A stretch of DNA of 64,000 nucleotides from Haematobia irritans (taxonomy: Eukaryota > Arthropoda > Insecta > Diptera > Muscidae): the NCBI RefSeq assembly GCF_050003625.1, contig NC_134397.1, positions 200,252,899 to 200,316,898 of the forward strand. The letters run 5' to 3'. Made by a program: the position numbers and the translations under genes. Below the pieces are notes generated by a model. It did no database searches and was not told where the DNA came from. It saw only the letters and a program-made list of their open reading frames with translations. Of the stretch, positions 43,746 to 56,187 are shown one piece after another. The first letter of the stretch is position 1, and each line of letters begins with the position of its first letter.

Positions 43746-46669
43746 ACACAAGATATTTCAAGTTCAAGTAATGCTTTATTAAATATAGGTGGCTTACTAG
43801 TTAGTAGTCAAAGTGCTACTCTACTCTGAATGGAACCAGTAGAGGCCGATCGTTTCCTCAAGCCAACTAGTGCGGCTTCACAGACGACACAGATTGCAAC
43901 TTTTATCAGTGCAGTGCCGTTAACAATTATGAAAGATCAAATGGGTGCAGTCTCAGCTACGATCTGGTAGTATGGACATTTGACTCCTGCGATCCCGAAA
44001 GTACTGACACATATTTCACAACTGAGGGCATTCAGCAGAAGCAGCTCGCTTCCTTTAGACAATTAGGACGTCTAAAGGGACCAAACCGATGGTCACTTTT
44101 GTACGCCATCTTTCCGTAATTTCATGATCATGCTGGCGAGAAGGTGTTCCGTGAGGTCATGGAGGCATTATCCACTTGCTTCATTTCCGCTGGTCGAATT
44201 GGCCAGGTAAGTATTGACACATATTTCACACTGAACGCATCCAGTAGAAGCAGATCGCTTTCCTCAGCTAATTAGGACGACTAAAGGGACTAAACCGATA
44301 GTCACTTCTGTCCCCATTTCATGTTCTTACAGGCGAGAGGATGTTCCCGGAGATCATAAAGGTAACCTCGCAGCATATCCCGAAGGTCCTAGAATTAACA
44401 AGAGCATCTGAGGCAATGAAATCTAGGTGCACGTAATTCAACGGTAAGAACTCCATCGATAGGAGGGATGACATGGAGTCTCGTGGGCGTCGTGGTGGTG
44501 ACTGACCGAAGACATGCTCAAAGTTCTTCAAACGACAGTTTCTTGAACATGCTAAAGGCCATAAGGCAAGATGAGAGCATTAGTGGTCTCGAATCAATTT
44601 CTTAGCCCATATTTCCCTTAGCCCACAGTGCTGCACTAATTGAAAAGATTACGATCCAAAATCGTGAACGGACGGTAACAAAATAAAACGGAAACGTTCA
44701 CGAAAAATCAAAACGGAATGTACACGGCGTCGTCCATGGTCGTTCACAATTGCATAAGCGGCTTTCGTTTTTCTTTGGCCATGAAAAGTCTTAAAATATT
44801 CGTTAGACATTCTTATGACAACTCCGTCGATGATGCAAGGCGACTGTTAACGAGTATGGAGCAGACAATCCAGTCACTGTAGAGTTTTTTTTATAAATTC
44901 GTAACCATTACGTCTTCAGATCATGAACGCTGGTTGTTGTTTTCATAATGCATTGTTATTTTATCGTTGTCAGATTGACACGGTCTGTTCTCCGTTTGAC
45001 ACCACATGTGTGTTGATTCACTTTCATGAACGGATCGTTTTGAAACGTGCACGCCGTCCATGACTTTTTCTATGGGTTTGGGTACCGAAAGAAAGCCTAT
45101 GTGTAAATCGGGAGTTGAGTTCTATATCAACTTGTCTTGGAAATCAAGCTTGATATTTGGAAAATGGGGAGAATGTTTCCACTACTGAAGTGTTACACAG
45201 CCTCGAGCTTAGGTGCATCGTACATGCCTATATAGAAAGGGGTGTGTGTAGATTTTTTTTTTATTTTTAAATTCTGCTATCCTTCTAATCTATGAATTTT
45301 TAACTCAAGAAACAAATAATCCAGTTTTTCAAAATTTGATTACAACCAGAGTTCAGAGTTCTGTAAAGATGTCCTGGCTAAAAAATACAAATTATTTTTT
45401 GTTTGACTTGGCTACCCTTTTCTATATTCAATATTAAGACAATTTGCTATATGACCAGCCCAATAGCTAATATGAAAATTCAAAAGGAAGTATTTTCTTT
45501 TCACCAATGTCGCCCAAGAGAACGTAAATGCAATTGATTTTATTTCCAAAAAAAAAACTTACCATCCATTTTTACTTGAAATAGTTTTTATTTGAAACGG
45601 ATAACACACACGTAGTAACGAATAAAAACGTAAAATTAAAGGAAATTTCGATATTTTTATACCGCATAAATTTTGAAACTTTTCCCAAATGTACGAAGTA
45701 GAACTTTTGGGTATCAGCTTATCTTTTTTGGTTTGAAAGAGTAGACAACCAAAATGATTGGCTGGTGATCCTTGAAATAAAAATCCAGATTTGGAAAATA
45801 GTTTTTCTTTTTTGGTGGATGTATATGATGGAGGTTACTTGTTGACGTTTTGTTTGATGCTACAACTTATATTTACCATATATGGCGTTGTATATTTGGT
45901 GTCAAGAAGCTCAAAGGGGGTCGTTATATCAATGTCAATGACGTTTGGCGAATCAATCAAGAGACAAATAAATCGTGTAAGCTTGTAATAAGAAATTAAA
46001 CTAATAATAATAACTAAAAAACTGATAAAGAATTAATTAAGTATTCTTTTATAGACTCGGGAGGAGGAATACCCAAAGTGTCTTATCTGATAGTCAGAGC
46101 AGAAATAGGCCTATGCGATTTACCTTTATTCATGGTTTTTTATGGCTTCAGTAGTGGAATCATACTATTCATTTCCTAATATTAGGTATGGTAAGCGAGT
46201 CCAAAGACAAATTAACGAGATCATCCCTGAACGTATGCTGAGATGTTTCAAAATCAACTCCGAGATTTTTTCGGAGTCCAGCACTTTGGATATCTGAGTC
46301 TGAGATGTGAAAGACGGTGCGGATACGTTTACAAAAAGTAAGTCGTTTGTCATTGAGTCTAAGTGAGACTAGCTAATAGGCTAACACTATATCAAACCCA
46401 TTCGCTGCCAAACCTAAATTATCTCCCATTGTCATTTATATTTTGAGTTTTTTTTTGTTCACAAAAACCATGTTATTTCTTGGAAAGTGAACATATATTA
46501 TCACACATAACCATTTACAAGCAGAAAACTAAAGACTCTTCGTTGGCACTGTGAAGGCAGAAGGGATAGGCAGTGCAGTACTCGAGTGAGTGGGCTAACC
46601 TAACCTTACCTTTGCGCTGTTTATTATATCGACAACCTCAGATGGGATAAATAGTGGCATTTCCTTTTG
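43746..46669. other. old repeat-rich DNA without a gene
   Basis: Contains a pair of 206-bp-spaced direct repeats (44000-44100 and 44210-44310; ATTAGGACG and CTAAAGGGAC words) and a diverged repeat E copy at 44640-44845. The rest is unassigned. Frames at 44319-44531 and 46165-46353 have no recognisable domain. Confidence 0.4.
44640..44845 (+). repeat. dispersed repeat E, diverged copy 4
   Basis: GGAAACGTTCACGAAAAATC, GCGGCTTTCGTTTTTCTTTG and TTAGACATTCTTATGACAAC match the 4.4-kb copy. Confidence 0.5.
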
Positions 46670-46732
46670 TCTAGGATCAAGAATCTTTAAACGATGATCC
46701 CAGCACGTAACGATTCTTGTGTTGGGAAATTA

Positions 46733-48035
46733 AAGGGTGATACGGTCAAAATTTGGTCAAGGGAAAACGCGTGTAAATCGGTGAAATCGTTTATTTAAAA
46801 AATCAAATTAAATTTCTTTTTCAAGTTCAATTAGTATAAAATTCAGGAAAAATATTCAGTTAGGCTTTCGCTTTTCCAAATCCGAATTGCCGGGCCTCAC
46901 GCTTGACACCTGCCATCAGATTTTGTACAGCCACCTTGTCCACCTTCTTCGCCGCAGAAAGCCAGTTTGCATTGAACTGCTGCTCGTCCTTAGCAGTTTT
47001 TTTGGTCTTCTTTAGGTTCCGCTTGACAATAGCCCAGTATTTTTCAATTGGGCGGAGCTCTGGCGTGTTGGGAGGGTTCTTGTCCTTGGGAACCACCTGC
47101 ACGTTGTTGGCGGCGTACCACTCCATGGCCTTTTTACCGTAATGGCAAGATGCCAAATCCGGCCAAAACAGTACGGAACAATCGTGTTTCTTCAGGAAAG
47201 GCAGAAGACGTTTATTCAAACACTCTTTCACGTAAATTTCTTGGTTGACAGTCCCGGAAGCTATGAAAATGCTGGTTTTCAAGCCACAGGTACAGATGGC
47301 TTGCCAAACCAGATATTTCTTTGCGAACTTTGACAGTTGTGTGTGTTTGAAAATATCTGCTACCTTTCCCCTTCCTTTTGCCGTATAAAACTCCTGTCCC
47401 GGAAGCTGTTTGTAGTCGGCTTTGACGTAGGTTTCGTCGTCCATTACCACGCAGTCAAACTTCGTCAGCATTGTCGTGTACAGCCTCCGGGACCGCGCTT
47501 TGGCCGTCGTATTTTGTTTATCATCGCGATTTGGAGTCACTACCTTCTTGTAAGTCGATAGTCCGGCTCGTTTTTTGGCTCGATGCACGGTTGTAGACGA
47601 TACTCCCAGCTTATTTGCGGCATCTCGGATAGAGAGGTTAGGGTTTCGCTTGAAACTACCGGCAACTCTCTTTGTCGTCTCAGCGGTTTCCGGTTTTCGA
47701 TTTCCCCCCGATCCAGACTTCCTGGCTGTCGACAAACGTTCCCCAAACACTTTAATTACACTTGTAACGGTTGATTTGGCAACTTGTAACGATTTTGCCA
47801 GCTTTGCGTGCGAGTAGCTCGGATTTTCGCGATGCGCGAGCAAAATTTTGATACGCGGCCGTATTGCTTGGACGGCATTTTGACAACTGAAGAGTGAATT
47901 CCAAAATCAAAATAGGAGCAACATTCTACACACACACACACCTTCAAAATGAGGGGTGTTCAGGTTTTTTAAATGCAAAATTGAAAGAAATACGTCGTAA
48001 GTTTATATTGACCAAATTTTGACCGTATCACCCTT
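46733..48035 (-). mobile_element. Tc1-like transposon, copy 1
   Basis: 1303 bp, TA duplication (46731-46732, 48036-48037). Ends AAGGGTGATACGGTCAAAAT and its inverse, perfect for at least 26 bp. The empty site is visible in sister repeat units (GGAAGTTAAGACTT). Carries a nearly intact transposase. Confidence 0.92.
46860..47878 (-). pseudogene. Tc1/mariner-superfamily transposase, DD37E type, one frameshift
   Basis: The natural ATG (MPSKQ) is at 47878. A 1-bp loss with substitutions within the first dozen codons shifts the frame. From LLAHREN (47843) to the stop at 46860 the 327 codons are open, so the full protein would be about 339 residues. Two helix-turn-helix regions (SHAKLAKSLQVAKSTVTSVI; LSIRDAANKLGVSSTTVHRA) flank a basic GSGGNRKP link. 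The catalytic residues are Asp in VVMDDETY, Asp in FWPDLASCHY and Glu in LRPIEKYW, with 37 residues counted between the last two. DD37E spacing is known from mosquito ITmD37E elements. It is the least damaged of three copies. Confidence 0.88.
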
Positions 48036-48152
48036 TAAGACTTACCTGGTTAATTGGGCCAAGTAGCTAGCCAGCATGAACATGAAATGGGGAGAGGGAG
48101 CAGGGAAATGGGGGCGAGAGTGTCCATTGGTTGTCTCTTAAGACGTCGTAAT

Positions 48153-48241
48153 AAGCTTTAGATCCTAGCAGTCAAAGCTTACAATTATATTTATAATTTC
48201 ATTGTAAATGTAATTAATAAATAAATAAAATAAATAAATAA
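48153..48241 (+). mobile_element. 5'-truncated LINE 3' end
   Basis: An 89-bp insertion ending in an (AAAT)n tail, flanked by a perfect 13-bp duplication AAGACGTCGTAAT (48140-48152 and 48242-48254). A short 3' scrap, A-rich tail and 13-bp target duplication are the marks of target-primed reverse transcription. The family is not identifiable. Confidence 0.75.
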
Positions 48242-48560
48242 AAGACGTCGTAATTGGTTCGAAGAAAAGATCTGCTTCTGCTGGATGCACCCAGAGTGAT
48301 AGATCTCAGTTATTATGGGTTCTACGATCTGCAAGATTTGAACGACGAATCGATCATACAACGCTTCTTGCGCTGGGTAATTGATGACTTACCTGGGAAG
48401 CGGGAAATAAACAATAATACGTAGATCATATCCCGGAACTACCGCTGGCCAACATGAACATGAAAACGAGCAGAAAAACGAGGGGCAGGAGTGCCCTTTG
48501 GTGTGGTCATAATTGGCTCTAGGAAGAAAACTGCTTCTGCTGGATGCGTCTAGAGTGATA

Positions 48561-49387
48561 AAGGGTGGTTAAATTGTAATGCCCGATGTTGAATGTGAAC
48601 CACACCTAAACGCCAGGTTTTTTCCGAATTTTATTTGACATTTCTCTATTTCAGACTTACTCAATTTGAACCATGGAGAGATACACAATCCAACAGCGTG
48701 TTGGCCAAGAAATGGCCAGAGTGGATGATCAATTTTCGAAGAAAATCATCTTCAGTGATGAGGTACATTTTCACCTCAGTGGATTCGTCAATAAGCAGAA
48801 TTGCCGCATTTGGGCGAATGATAATCCAAGAGTGATTGTCGAAAAACCAATGCACCCACAAAGAGTGACTGTTTGGTGCGGTTTATGGGCTGGCGGCATC
48901 ATCGGGCCGTATTTTTTTCAAAATGAGGCCGGTCAGGCAGTTACTGTGAATTGTGTTCGCTATCGTGAGATGATAACGAACTTTTTATGGCCCGAATTGG
49001 AAGATATGGATGTGGACGATATGTGGTTTCAGCAGGACGGTGCCCCTTGCCAAACAGCTAACGAAACAATGGCTCTTTTGCGCAATAAATTCAATGGCCG
49101 TGTTATCTAATCTAAAAAAAAGGTGTAGGTCGATAATCCAGCAACAATTCAAGAGCTAAAGGATGAGATAATTCGGCACATTAACGGCATAGAACCTCCA
49201 TTATGCCTCAGCGTCATCGAAAATTTGGACCATCGGATGAAGGTGTGCCACCGAGGTCGCGGCGCCCATTTGGCCGATATGTTGTTTCATCCATAATTGA
49301 GTAATACCAATATATCATAATAAAATAAAATTACAATAATTTCCTAAATAGTTTGTGTTTTATTCAAAATCAACGTTAACCACCGTT
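48561..49387 (+). mobile_element. DDE transposon remnant (IS630/Tc1-type), internally deleted
   Basis: TA at 48559-48560 and 49388-49389. Ends AAGGGTGGTTAA and, inverted, AACGGTGGTTAA. 827 bp. It sits in the same tandem repeat as the Tc1-like copy 1, at GAGTGATAGGT. Confidence 0.8.
48673..49296 (+). pseudogene. IS630/Tc1-type transposase, truncated
   Basis: The open part (48673-49110) starts at ERYTIQQRVGQEMARV. It contains the first catalytic Asp in IIFSDEVHFHLSGF, then VTVWCGLWAGGIIGPYFF, and the second Asp in WFQQDGAPC. It stops after FNGRVI. In the same frame a C-terminal piece follows (VDNPATIQELKDEIIRHING, later HRGRGAHLADMLFHP, stop at 49294), with a TAG just before it. The segment that should carry the third acidic residue is deleted, as is the N-terminal DNA-binding domain. 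Dead. Confidence 0.85.
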
Positions 49388-49970
49388 TAGGTGTTCTAGT
49401 CGACGATCTCATTACATTGGTCCGTTTTTTGTGCTGGGAAGTTAAGACTTTCCTGGTTAATTCGGTCTGCGGAAATTAAGTAAGTGGTTGATGCGTGGAT
49501 GTTATCCCGGAACTTCCTATAATGAGAACAGAAGTGCCCATTGGTGTGGTTTCTTAAGCCGTCAAGGGAAAGAAGATGGTTATGCTGGATGCCTCCAGGG
49601 TGGTAGGTGTCAGTTCTTTTGGGTTAGTCTGCAAGTATCCATTTTTGTGCTGCGAAGTTAAGTCTTGCTTGGTTAATTCGGCCAGCGGCAGCTAAGCAAG
49701 TACCTGATGGGTAGATGATATCCCGGAATACTCTCCAGGCAGGATGAACATGAAAAGCGAGCAGAGAAATGGAGCAAATGTTGGTGTGGTATCTGAAGCC
49801 GTCAAAATTGGCCCGAGGAAGAGAGTGGTTTCTGCTAAACGCTTCCAGAGTGATAGGTTTCAGTTCTTTTGAGTTCTAGGATCAGCATCACGATTTCATC
49901 AAGTTGGTTAGCAAGTCTCGCGGTTCATTCGGCCAGCGGAAATAAAGTGACCTAAGCTAACCTAACATTG

Positions 49971-51551
49971 GTGTCGTCACAGAAGCCTTCATAATTGGTT
50001 TGATTTGAGATCATCATCCTTACTACATATTTACCGGTTTGAAAAGTGTAAGAAAGGCAGTTATCGAGAGATATCAAAACTCAGCCATACATTGCTCTTT
50101 GGGTCTCGTTAGGCAGTCATTTCTCATCGTCGCTGACGACGATGCAGTATTGCACTGGTTGGAATATCTAGCATTATAAACCGCTCCATCTAAATAATGA
50201 TCAGTTGATCGGCTTTGGCTTGTCCTTGCAGTGGCACGTCTCGGGTGGTTTACCACACTGTTTTAGTTGGTGCTACCCGATGAGGAGTTTCAATGTCCCC
50301 TAATCACGAGTATGGAGTGACAAACAGTGATAATCCACAGCGCACTACTTTGAGGATATCGTCGTTGGGAGTTCAATTAGAGCTACGTTAAAAAAAACCT
50401 TCAAAGATATAGTTAGAACCAAATGAATTTTGACTTGTAATCTTTTTCCATTGTACTATAAGCCAATGCATTCCAATTTGCAATGCCAATGTAACAAATT
50501 TGGCGTATTCACGAATGAGGAACAGGGTATCAAACGTGACGTCAAGATCCTTTGGGTTCCAGGATGGGGGAAGGCTCCATAGACCACCTATGTTGATATC
50601 CAGCTACTGCTTCACTATTTTAGTCCTCTCTCACCCAAGTTTCGTCTGTTTTCCTAAGCCAAAAATTTACCACCCCTCTCTCCAACGTAGCCAAATAAAT
50701 TTCTGTAGAGCTCTTGGTGGCCTTTATTGCCTGGAAAACTATCTTCTCACTGACGACCACAGAGGGCAATGAATTCAAGCCTTTGTCCTACAGATCATGG
50801 TGTGAAGAGAAAGAAGTAATCAAGCACTTCTATAGTGGACAGGAGGATTTTGTCTAAATTACCCTGAAAGTAATAGGCTGCCAATACAAACTAACCTATT
50901 TGCAAACCTCTCAGCCTATACTTTGCGTATTCTTTTAAATATTTCAATATTTTTCTAATAGAGTTTAATTAAAGATGCCCATGTATCCCCTCCTATTAAA
51001 TAATTCCAATTTGCCCCCTCAATCCATTTATCGAAATATTTACTCTGCCATTTTCCCTTCGTTTTTTCCTCCCCTCCGTTAGCTGCTATTATTCTATCAT
51101 TACCTTGTTGCCGATAATCTGGTTTATATTTGTTTGCTAAAACGTTTAAAGCAGATTTTCCTTCTTCTCTTTATATTTGCTTAAGCCCCTGAGGATGAAT
51201 GTACGGTGTTTTGGAATTACATTGTGAGTAGGGGGAGGGGAGATTTGCAAACGTAATACTCCAATTTAAACAAACAATCAAGAGGTATTTTCAAGCAAAT
51301 TTGCAACAATGTAGCAATTCGCAAATTGTGATTTTTTTTCATCCATCCATGGAGTGACTTACTTCTTTTAATATGCAAATATTTTGTGTGTGTGTGTGTG
51401 TTTTTTCGTTAGAAGGGAAATCACGATGATCCTGTTTTTGAAAGTGAAATCTAGTGAGTTTTTTAGATGATATGTAACACAAAGGGAGAATTTATATATT
51501 TCAGAGATAGTAAGCAATTGCCGAGAAAGAGTTTATAAGAAATATTCTTAA
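49971..51551. other. unassigned sequence
   Basis: No recognised gene. (GT)n at 51387-51402. The frame at 50500-50772 has no domain. Confidence 0.35.
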
Positions 51552-52748
51552 AGGGTGATACGGTCAAAATCTGAACACCCCTCATTTTGAAAGTGTGTGT
51601 GTGTAGAATGTTGCTCCTATTTTGATTTTGGAATTCACTCTTCAGTTGTCAAAATGCCGTCTAAGCAAGAAGAGCAGCGTATCAAAATTTTGCTCGCGCA
51701 TCGCGAAAATCCGAGCTACTCGCACGCAAAGCTGGCAAAATCGCTTAAAGTTGCCAAATCAACTGTTACAAATGTAATTAAAGTGTTTGGGGAACGTTTG
51801 TCGACAGCCAGGAAGTCTGCATCGGGGGGAAATCGAAAACCGGTAGCCGCTGAGACAACAAAGAGAGTTGCCGGTAGTTTCACGCTGGGTGTATCGTCTG
51901 CAACCGTACATCGAGCCGGACTATCGACTTAACAGAAGGTAGTGACTCCAAATCGCAATGATAAAGAAAATACGACGGCCAAAGCGCGATCCCGGAGGCT
52001 GTATACGACGGTGCTGACGAAGTTTGACTGCGTGGTAATGGACGACGAAACCTACCTCAAAGCCGACTACAAGCAGCTTCCGGGACAGAAGTTTTATACG
52101 GCAAAAGGAAGGGGAAGGTAGCAGATATTTTCAAGCACATAAAACTGTCAAAGTTCGCAAAGAAATATCTGGTTTGGCAAGCCATCTGTACCTGTGGCTT
52201 GAAAAGCAGCATTTTCATAGCTTCCGGGACTGTCAACCAAGAAATTTACGTGAAAGAGTGTTTGAATAAACGTCTGCTGCCTTTCCTGAAGAAACACGGT
52301 TGTTCCGTACTGTTTTGGCCGGATTTGGCATAGTGCCATTACGGTAAAAAGGCCATGGAGTGGTCCGCCGCCAACAGCGTGCAGGTGGTTCGCAAGGACA
52401 GGAACCCTCCCAACACGCCAGAGCTCCGCCCAATTGAGAAATACTGGGCTATTGTCAAGCGGAACCTAAAGAAAACCAAAAAAACTGCTAAGGACGAGCA
52501 GCAGTTCAAGGCAAACTGGCTTTCTGCGGCGAAGAAAGTGGACATGGTGGCTGTACAAAATCTGATGGCAGGTGTCAAGCGTGAGGCCCGGCAATTCGGA
52601 TTTGGAAAAGCGAAAGCCTAACTGAATATTTTTCCTGAATTTTATACTAATTGAACTTGAAAAAGAAATTTAATTTGATTTTTTAAATAAACGATTTCAC
52701 CGATATACACGCGTTTTCCCTTGACCAAATTTTGACAGTATCACCCTT
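51552..52748 (+). mobile_element. Tc1-like transposon, copy 2
   Basis: 1197 bp with TA on both sides (51550-51551, 52749-52750). Same ends as copy 1, but the left end is shortened: about 55 bp just inside the terminal repeat are gone, so GGTCAAAATC joins TGAACACCCC directly. Confidence 0.9.
51654..52621 (+). pseudogene. Tc1-like transposase, copy 2, multiply broken
   Basis: Starts at MPSKQEEQRIK (intact start, unlike copy 1). Internal deletions remove most of the second helix-turn-helix (GSF joins TLGVSS) and HRA joins GLST before a TAA at about 51930. A 1-bp loss follows in the GRGK region near 52116. A TAG lies in the DLASCHY motif at 52331. The C-terminus (52355-52621) with LRPIEKYW is open. 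Non-functional. Confidence 0.88.
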
Positions 52749-52750
52749 TA

Positions 52751-53190
52751 TTGGTGTTTTACAGAAGATCACCAACGCTTTCCTTCTTAAGTTTTAGTGA
52801 AATCGGAGGAAAATTGCCACTTTTAGGTGATTGAGATGTAAAATCTGGCAACCCATATCTGATTATGGATATGTGGTCCGTCTTAATTCCCTACAATATT
52901 ATTTGGTCATTGATTCGAATGAAATTATGTCTACCACAAATCTGTACTTATCAACTCAGTTCATACATACATTTTCATTGAAAAGATGAAGATGAAAAGT
53001 TTAGCTATCTCGCTGAGAACTTTATGGCCGTTTCCGATTTGAGGAACCAGAGATTTGAATTAAGCTTGACTATTTGAGTACATCTTTCGCCTAAGTATAG
53101 TCATCGATGGTTAGACGTCACAGTATTATTTTGAAAATTCCACAATTAATGCATCATGACATTAAGAGAATGTGTATGTGATTTACCTGT
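52751..53190. other. unassigned sequence
   Basis: No recognised feature between the Tc1-like element and the SINE. Confidence 0.3.
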
Positions 53191-53527
53191 GAGCCACCGT
53201 GGTGCAATGGTTAGCATGCCCACCTTGCATACACAAGGTCGTGGGTTCGATTCCTGTTTCAACCGAACACCAAAAAGTTTTTCAGCGGTGGATTATCCCA
53301 CCTCAGTAATGCTGGTGACATTTCTGAGGGCTTCAAAGCTTCTCTAAGTGGTTTCACTGCAATTTGGAACGCCGTCCAGACTCGGCAATAAAAAGGAGGT
53401 TCCTTGTCATTGAGCTTAACATGGAATCGGGTAGCACTCAGTGATAAGAGCGAAGTTCACCAATTTGGTATCGCAATGGACTGAATAGTCTAAGTGAGCC
53501 TGATACATCGGGCTGCAACCTAACCTA
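53191..53527 (+). mobile_element. tRNA-derived SINE, copy 2
   Basis: Head GAGCCACCGTGGTGCAATGG, B-box GGTTCGATTCC, body TCAGCGGTGGATTATCCCAC, tail GGGCTGCAACCTAACCTA. The Tc1-like copy 3 is inserted in the last TA of the tail, so the SINE is older. A target duplication could not be confirmed because of that insertion. Confidence 0.82.
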
Positions 53528-54826
53528 AAGGGTGATACGGTCAAAATTTGGTCAAGGGAAAACGCGTGTAAATCGGTGAAATCGTTTATTTAAAAAATCA
53601 AATTAAATTTCTTTTTCAAGTTCAATTAGTATAAAATTCAGGAAAAATATTCAGTTAGGCTTTCGCTTTTCCAAATCCGAATTGCCGGGCCTCACGCTTG
53701 ATACCTGCCATCAGATTTTGTACAGCCACCTTGTCCACCTTCTTCGCCGCAGAAAGCCAGTTTGCCTTGAACTGCTGATCGTCCTTAGCAGTTTTTTTGG
53801 TCTTCTTTAGGTTCCGCTTGACGATAGCCCAGTATTTCTCAATTGGGCGGAGCTCTGACGTGTTGGGAGGGTTCTTGTCGTTGGGAACCACCTGCACGTT
53901 GTTGGCGGCGTACCACTCCATGGCCTTTTTACCGTAATGGCAAGATGCCAAATCCGGCCAAAACAGTACGGAACAACCGTGTTTCTTCAGGAAAGGCAGC
54001 AGACGTTTATTCAAACACTCTTTCACGTAAAATTCTTGGTTGACAGTCCCGGAAGCTATGAAAATGCTGCTTTTTAAGCCACAGGTACAGATGGCTTGCC
54101 AAACCAGATATTTCTTTGCGAACTTTGACAGTATTATGTGCTTGAAAATATCTGCTACCTTTCCCCTTCCTTTTGCCGTATAAAACTCCTGTCCCGGAAG
54201 CTGCTTGTAGTCGGCTTGACGTAGGTTTCGTCGTCCATTACCACGTAGTCAAACTTCGTCAGCATCGTCGTGTACAGCCTCCGGGATCGCGCTTTGGCCG
54301 TCGTATTTTGTTTATCATCGCAATTTGGAGTCACTACCTTCTTGTAAGTCGATAGTCCGGCTCGTTTTTTGGCTCGATGCACGGTTGTAGACGATACACA
54401 CAGCTTATTTGCGGCATCTCGTAGAGAGAGGTTAGGGTTTCGCTTGAAACTACCGGTAACTCTCTTTGTCGTTTCAGCGGCTTCCGGTTTTCGATTTCCG
54501 CCCGATCCAGACTTCCTGGCTGTCGACAAACGTTCCCCAAATACTTTAATTACATTTGTAACGGTTGATTTGGCAACTTTTAGCGATTTTGCCAGCTTGC
54601 CGTGCGAGTAGCTCGGATTTTCGCGATGCGCGAGCAAAATTTTGATACGCTGCTCTTCTTGCTTGGACGGCATTTTGACAACAGAAGAGTGAATTCCAAA
54701 ATCAAAATAGGAGCAACATTCTACACACACACACCTTTAAAATGAGGGGTGTTCAGGTTTTTTAAATGCAAAATTGAAAGAAATACGTCAAGTTTATATT
54801 GGCCAAATTTTGACCGTATCACCATT
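53528..54826 (-). mobile_element. Tc1-like transposon, copy 3
   Basis: 1299 bp, TA at 53526-53527 and 54827-54828. Ends as in copy 1, with a base change in the right end (ACCATT for ACCCTT). Confidence 0.9.
53655..54673 (-). pseudogene. Tc1-like transposase, copy 3, one frameshift
   Basis: The ATG at 54673 (MPSKQEEQRIK) is intact. It is open through both helix-turn-helix regions and VVMDDETYVK to about 54215, where a 1-bp loss shifts the frame. The C-terminal half is open again, with WPDLASCHY and LRPIEKYW, ending at 53655. Copies 1 and 3 carry damage in different places. Confidence 0.88.
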
Positions 54827-54828
54827 TA

Positions 54829-55601
54829 TTCTAATAAAAGTATTTTTCCTATGTTTTGTGAACCAATACAAATTCACCATTTTAGGGAGCAATTCTCATT
54901 CGACTTAGCTTCATATTCCATTTCTATCAAATCTACTTCATCCCATTGTCCGTTTCATCGCCGCCATCTTCAATCTCATGAGTGACTCCTTCGTTCCAAC
55001 GTAAGACGTATTAAATTACTCACTTTTTAAAATCACTGGCAGAAGTTTACAATTTACCACTGAGCTTCAGATGAATATTTCGCGAAAGAAAATAACAAAA
55101 AAAAAAAAATATACAAATAATAAATTTTGTGCGGTTAAGCAGACCGACAGACATGAGAGACGAGTATTACGTGTTTGTGACATGAGTTTCTTAAGAAAGT
55201 TTAATGGCAGATGAAGGTAATTCGAATATTTGCTCCTTCATGAAGAATTCAATCCCAGGGCAGGAGCACATTGTCGGTGTTTATATGAAACGAATTGTTG
55301 CTCCACTTAAATTTAAAGGAAAGACGATGATGGATTTGAGTTGAGTTTTTTTTTCAAAAATACGGTTATCGAAGCGTAACCAATGCTCCTCTTGGTGGTG
55401 AAATATGTTTTTTGCGTATGTTTTTTTTTTTTTGCAAATGAGAAATTACTCTTATATCGCCCAGATAACGTTACTTACCTAATTTACATAAAGAATTAGG
55501 GAAGGTATTTAAAGTTTGAAATAAAATATGGGTTGCCAACGCAGAGAGATTGAATTTTATGATGCTTACGAATGTGGGAGTGGGGGGAAGTATCCCATTA
55601 A
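54829..55601. other. unassigned sequence
   Basis: No gene or repeat recognised apart from short A and T runs. Confidence 0.3.
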
Positions 55602-56151
55602 AACAAGCGTAGTTAAAAAGTAGTAAAATGTTCCAGAAATGTTTGGGATCCAGAAGTGGTGCAAAATTGGCGCAAATGCCATGAATTTAATATGGACTTG
55701 TCATACGATGGATGTCCACCAATTCAACAGCCGTTGCACCGAATGTGCATCACTTATTTAGGTGTGATCCGAATTCAAAATATCACAAAATTTATTAATT
55801 TTGCCAAATAAATAATTTTTATAATTTTTTATGATTTTTAATGCATTCTAATGCTTGTCTGAAACGTCTCAGCTCAAATATTTGCGAAAGTTTTCGCAAG
55901 TTTTCTAGAATGGTTTTTGTATTTTTTTTTGCGACAAAATTTAAATAATGTGTACAATTTTATTAAGTTTTACTCTGCTTTTATTAACCTATTTGAAACA
56001 AACAAAGTTAAAATTACCCATTAAAAATATGAAATAAGCGAGTTAAAAGAACTTTCTACGTAGTAAAAATAAAGAACATCTTTGGGAGGACATTTTTGGA
56101 AGTACTTTTAAAGTTGTGCCTTTAGAACAATATCCAAATTTGTTTGCTGGG
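55602..56151 (+). mobile_element. MITE A, copy 3
   Basis: GGATCCAGAAGTGGTGCAAA, TTAGGTGTGATCCGAATTC and AAAATAAAGAACATCTTTGG, ending CCAAATTTGTTTGCTGGG. This copy shows the right end missing from copy 1, so the family's inverted ends are CCCAGCAAA and TTTGCTGGG. Confidence 0.65.
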
Positions 56152-56187
56152 ATGTTAAAGGTTTTAAATAAAAAATTAAAATATATA

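Larger units (their letters stand above)
46670..49970 (+). repeat. degenerate tandem repeat of about 220-250 bp
   Basis: Units contain GTTAAGACTT.CCTGGTTAATTCGG, ATATCCCGGAAC, CATGAACATGAAAA, GTGCCCATTGGTGTGG and CTGCTTCTGCTGGATGC. Anchors near 48041, 48388, 49448, 49664 and 49916, after subtracting insertions, give steps of roughly 216-252 bp. Two DNA transposons and one LINE scrap are inserted in it, and uninterrupted units confirm the empty sites. Confidence 0.6.

Noticed and set aside
46903..47817. Plus-strand open frames of 60-80 codons opposite the Tc1-like transposase
   Set aside because: They are antisense shadows of the conserved transposase and have no domain of their own.
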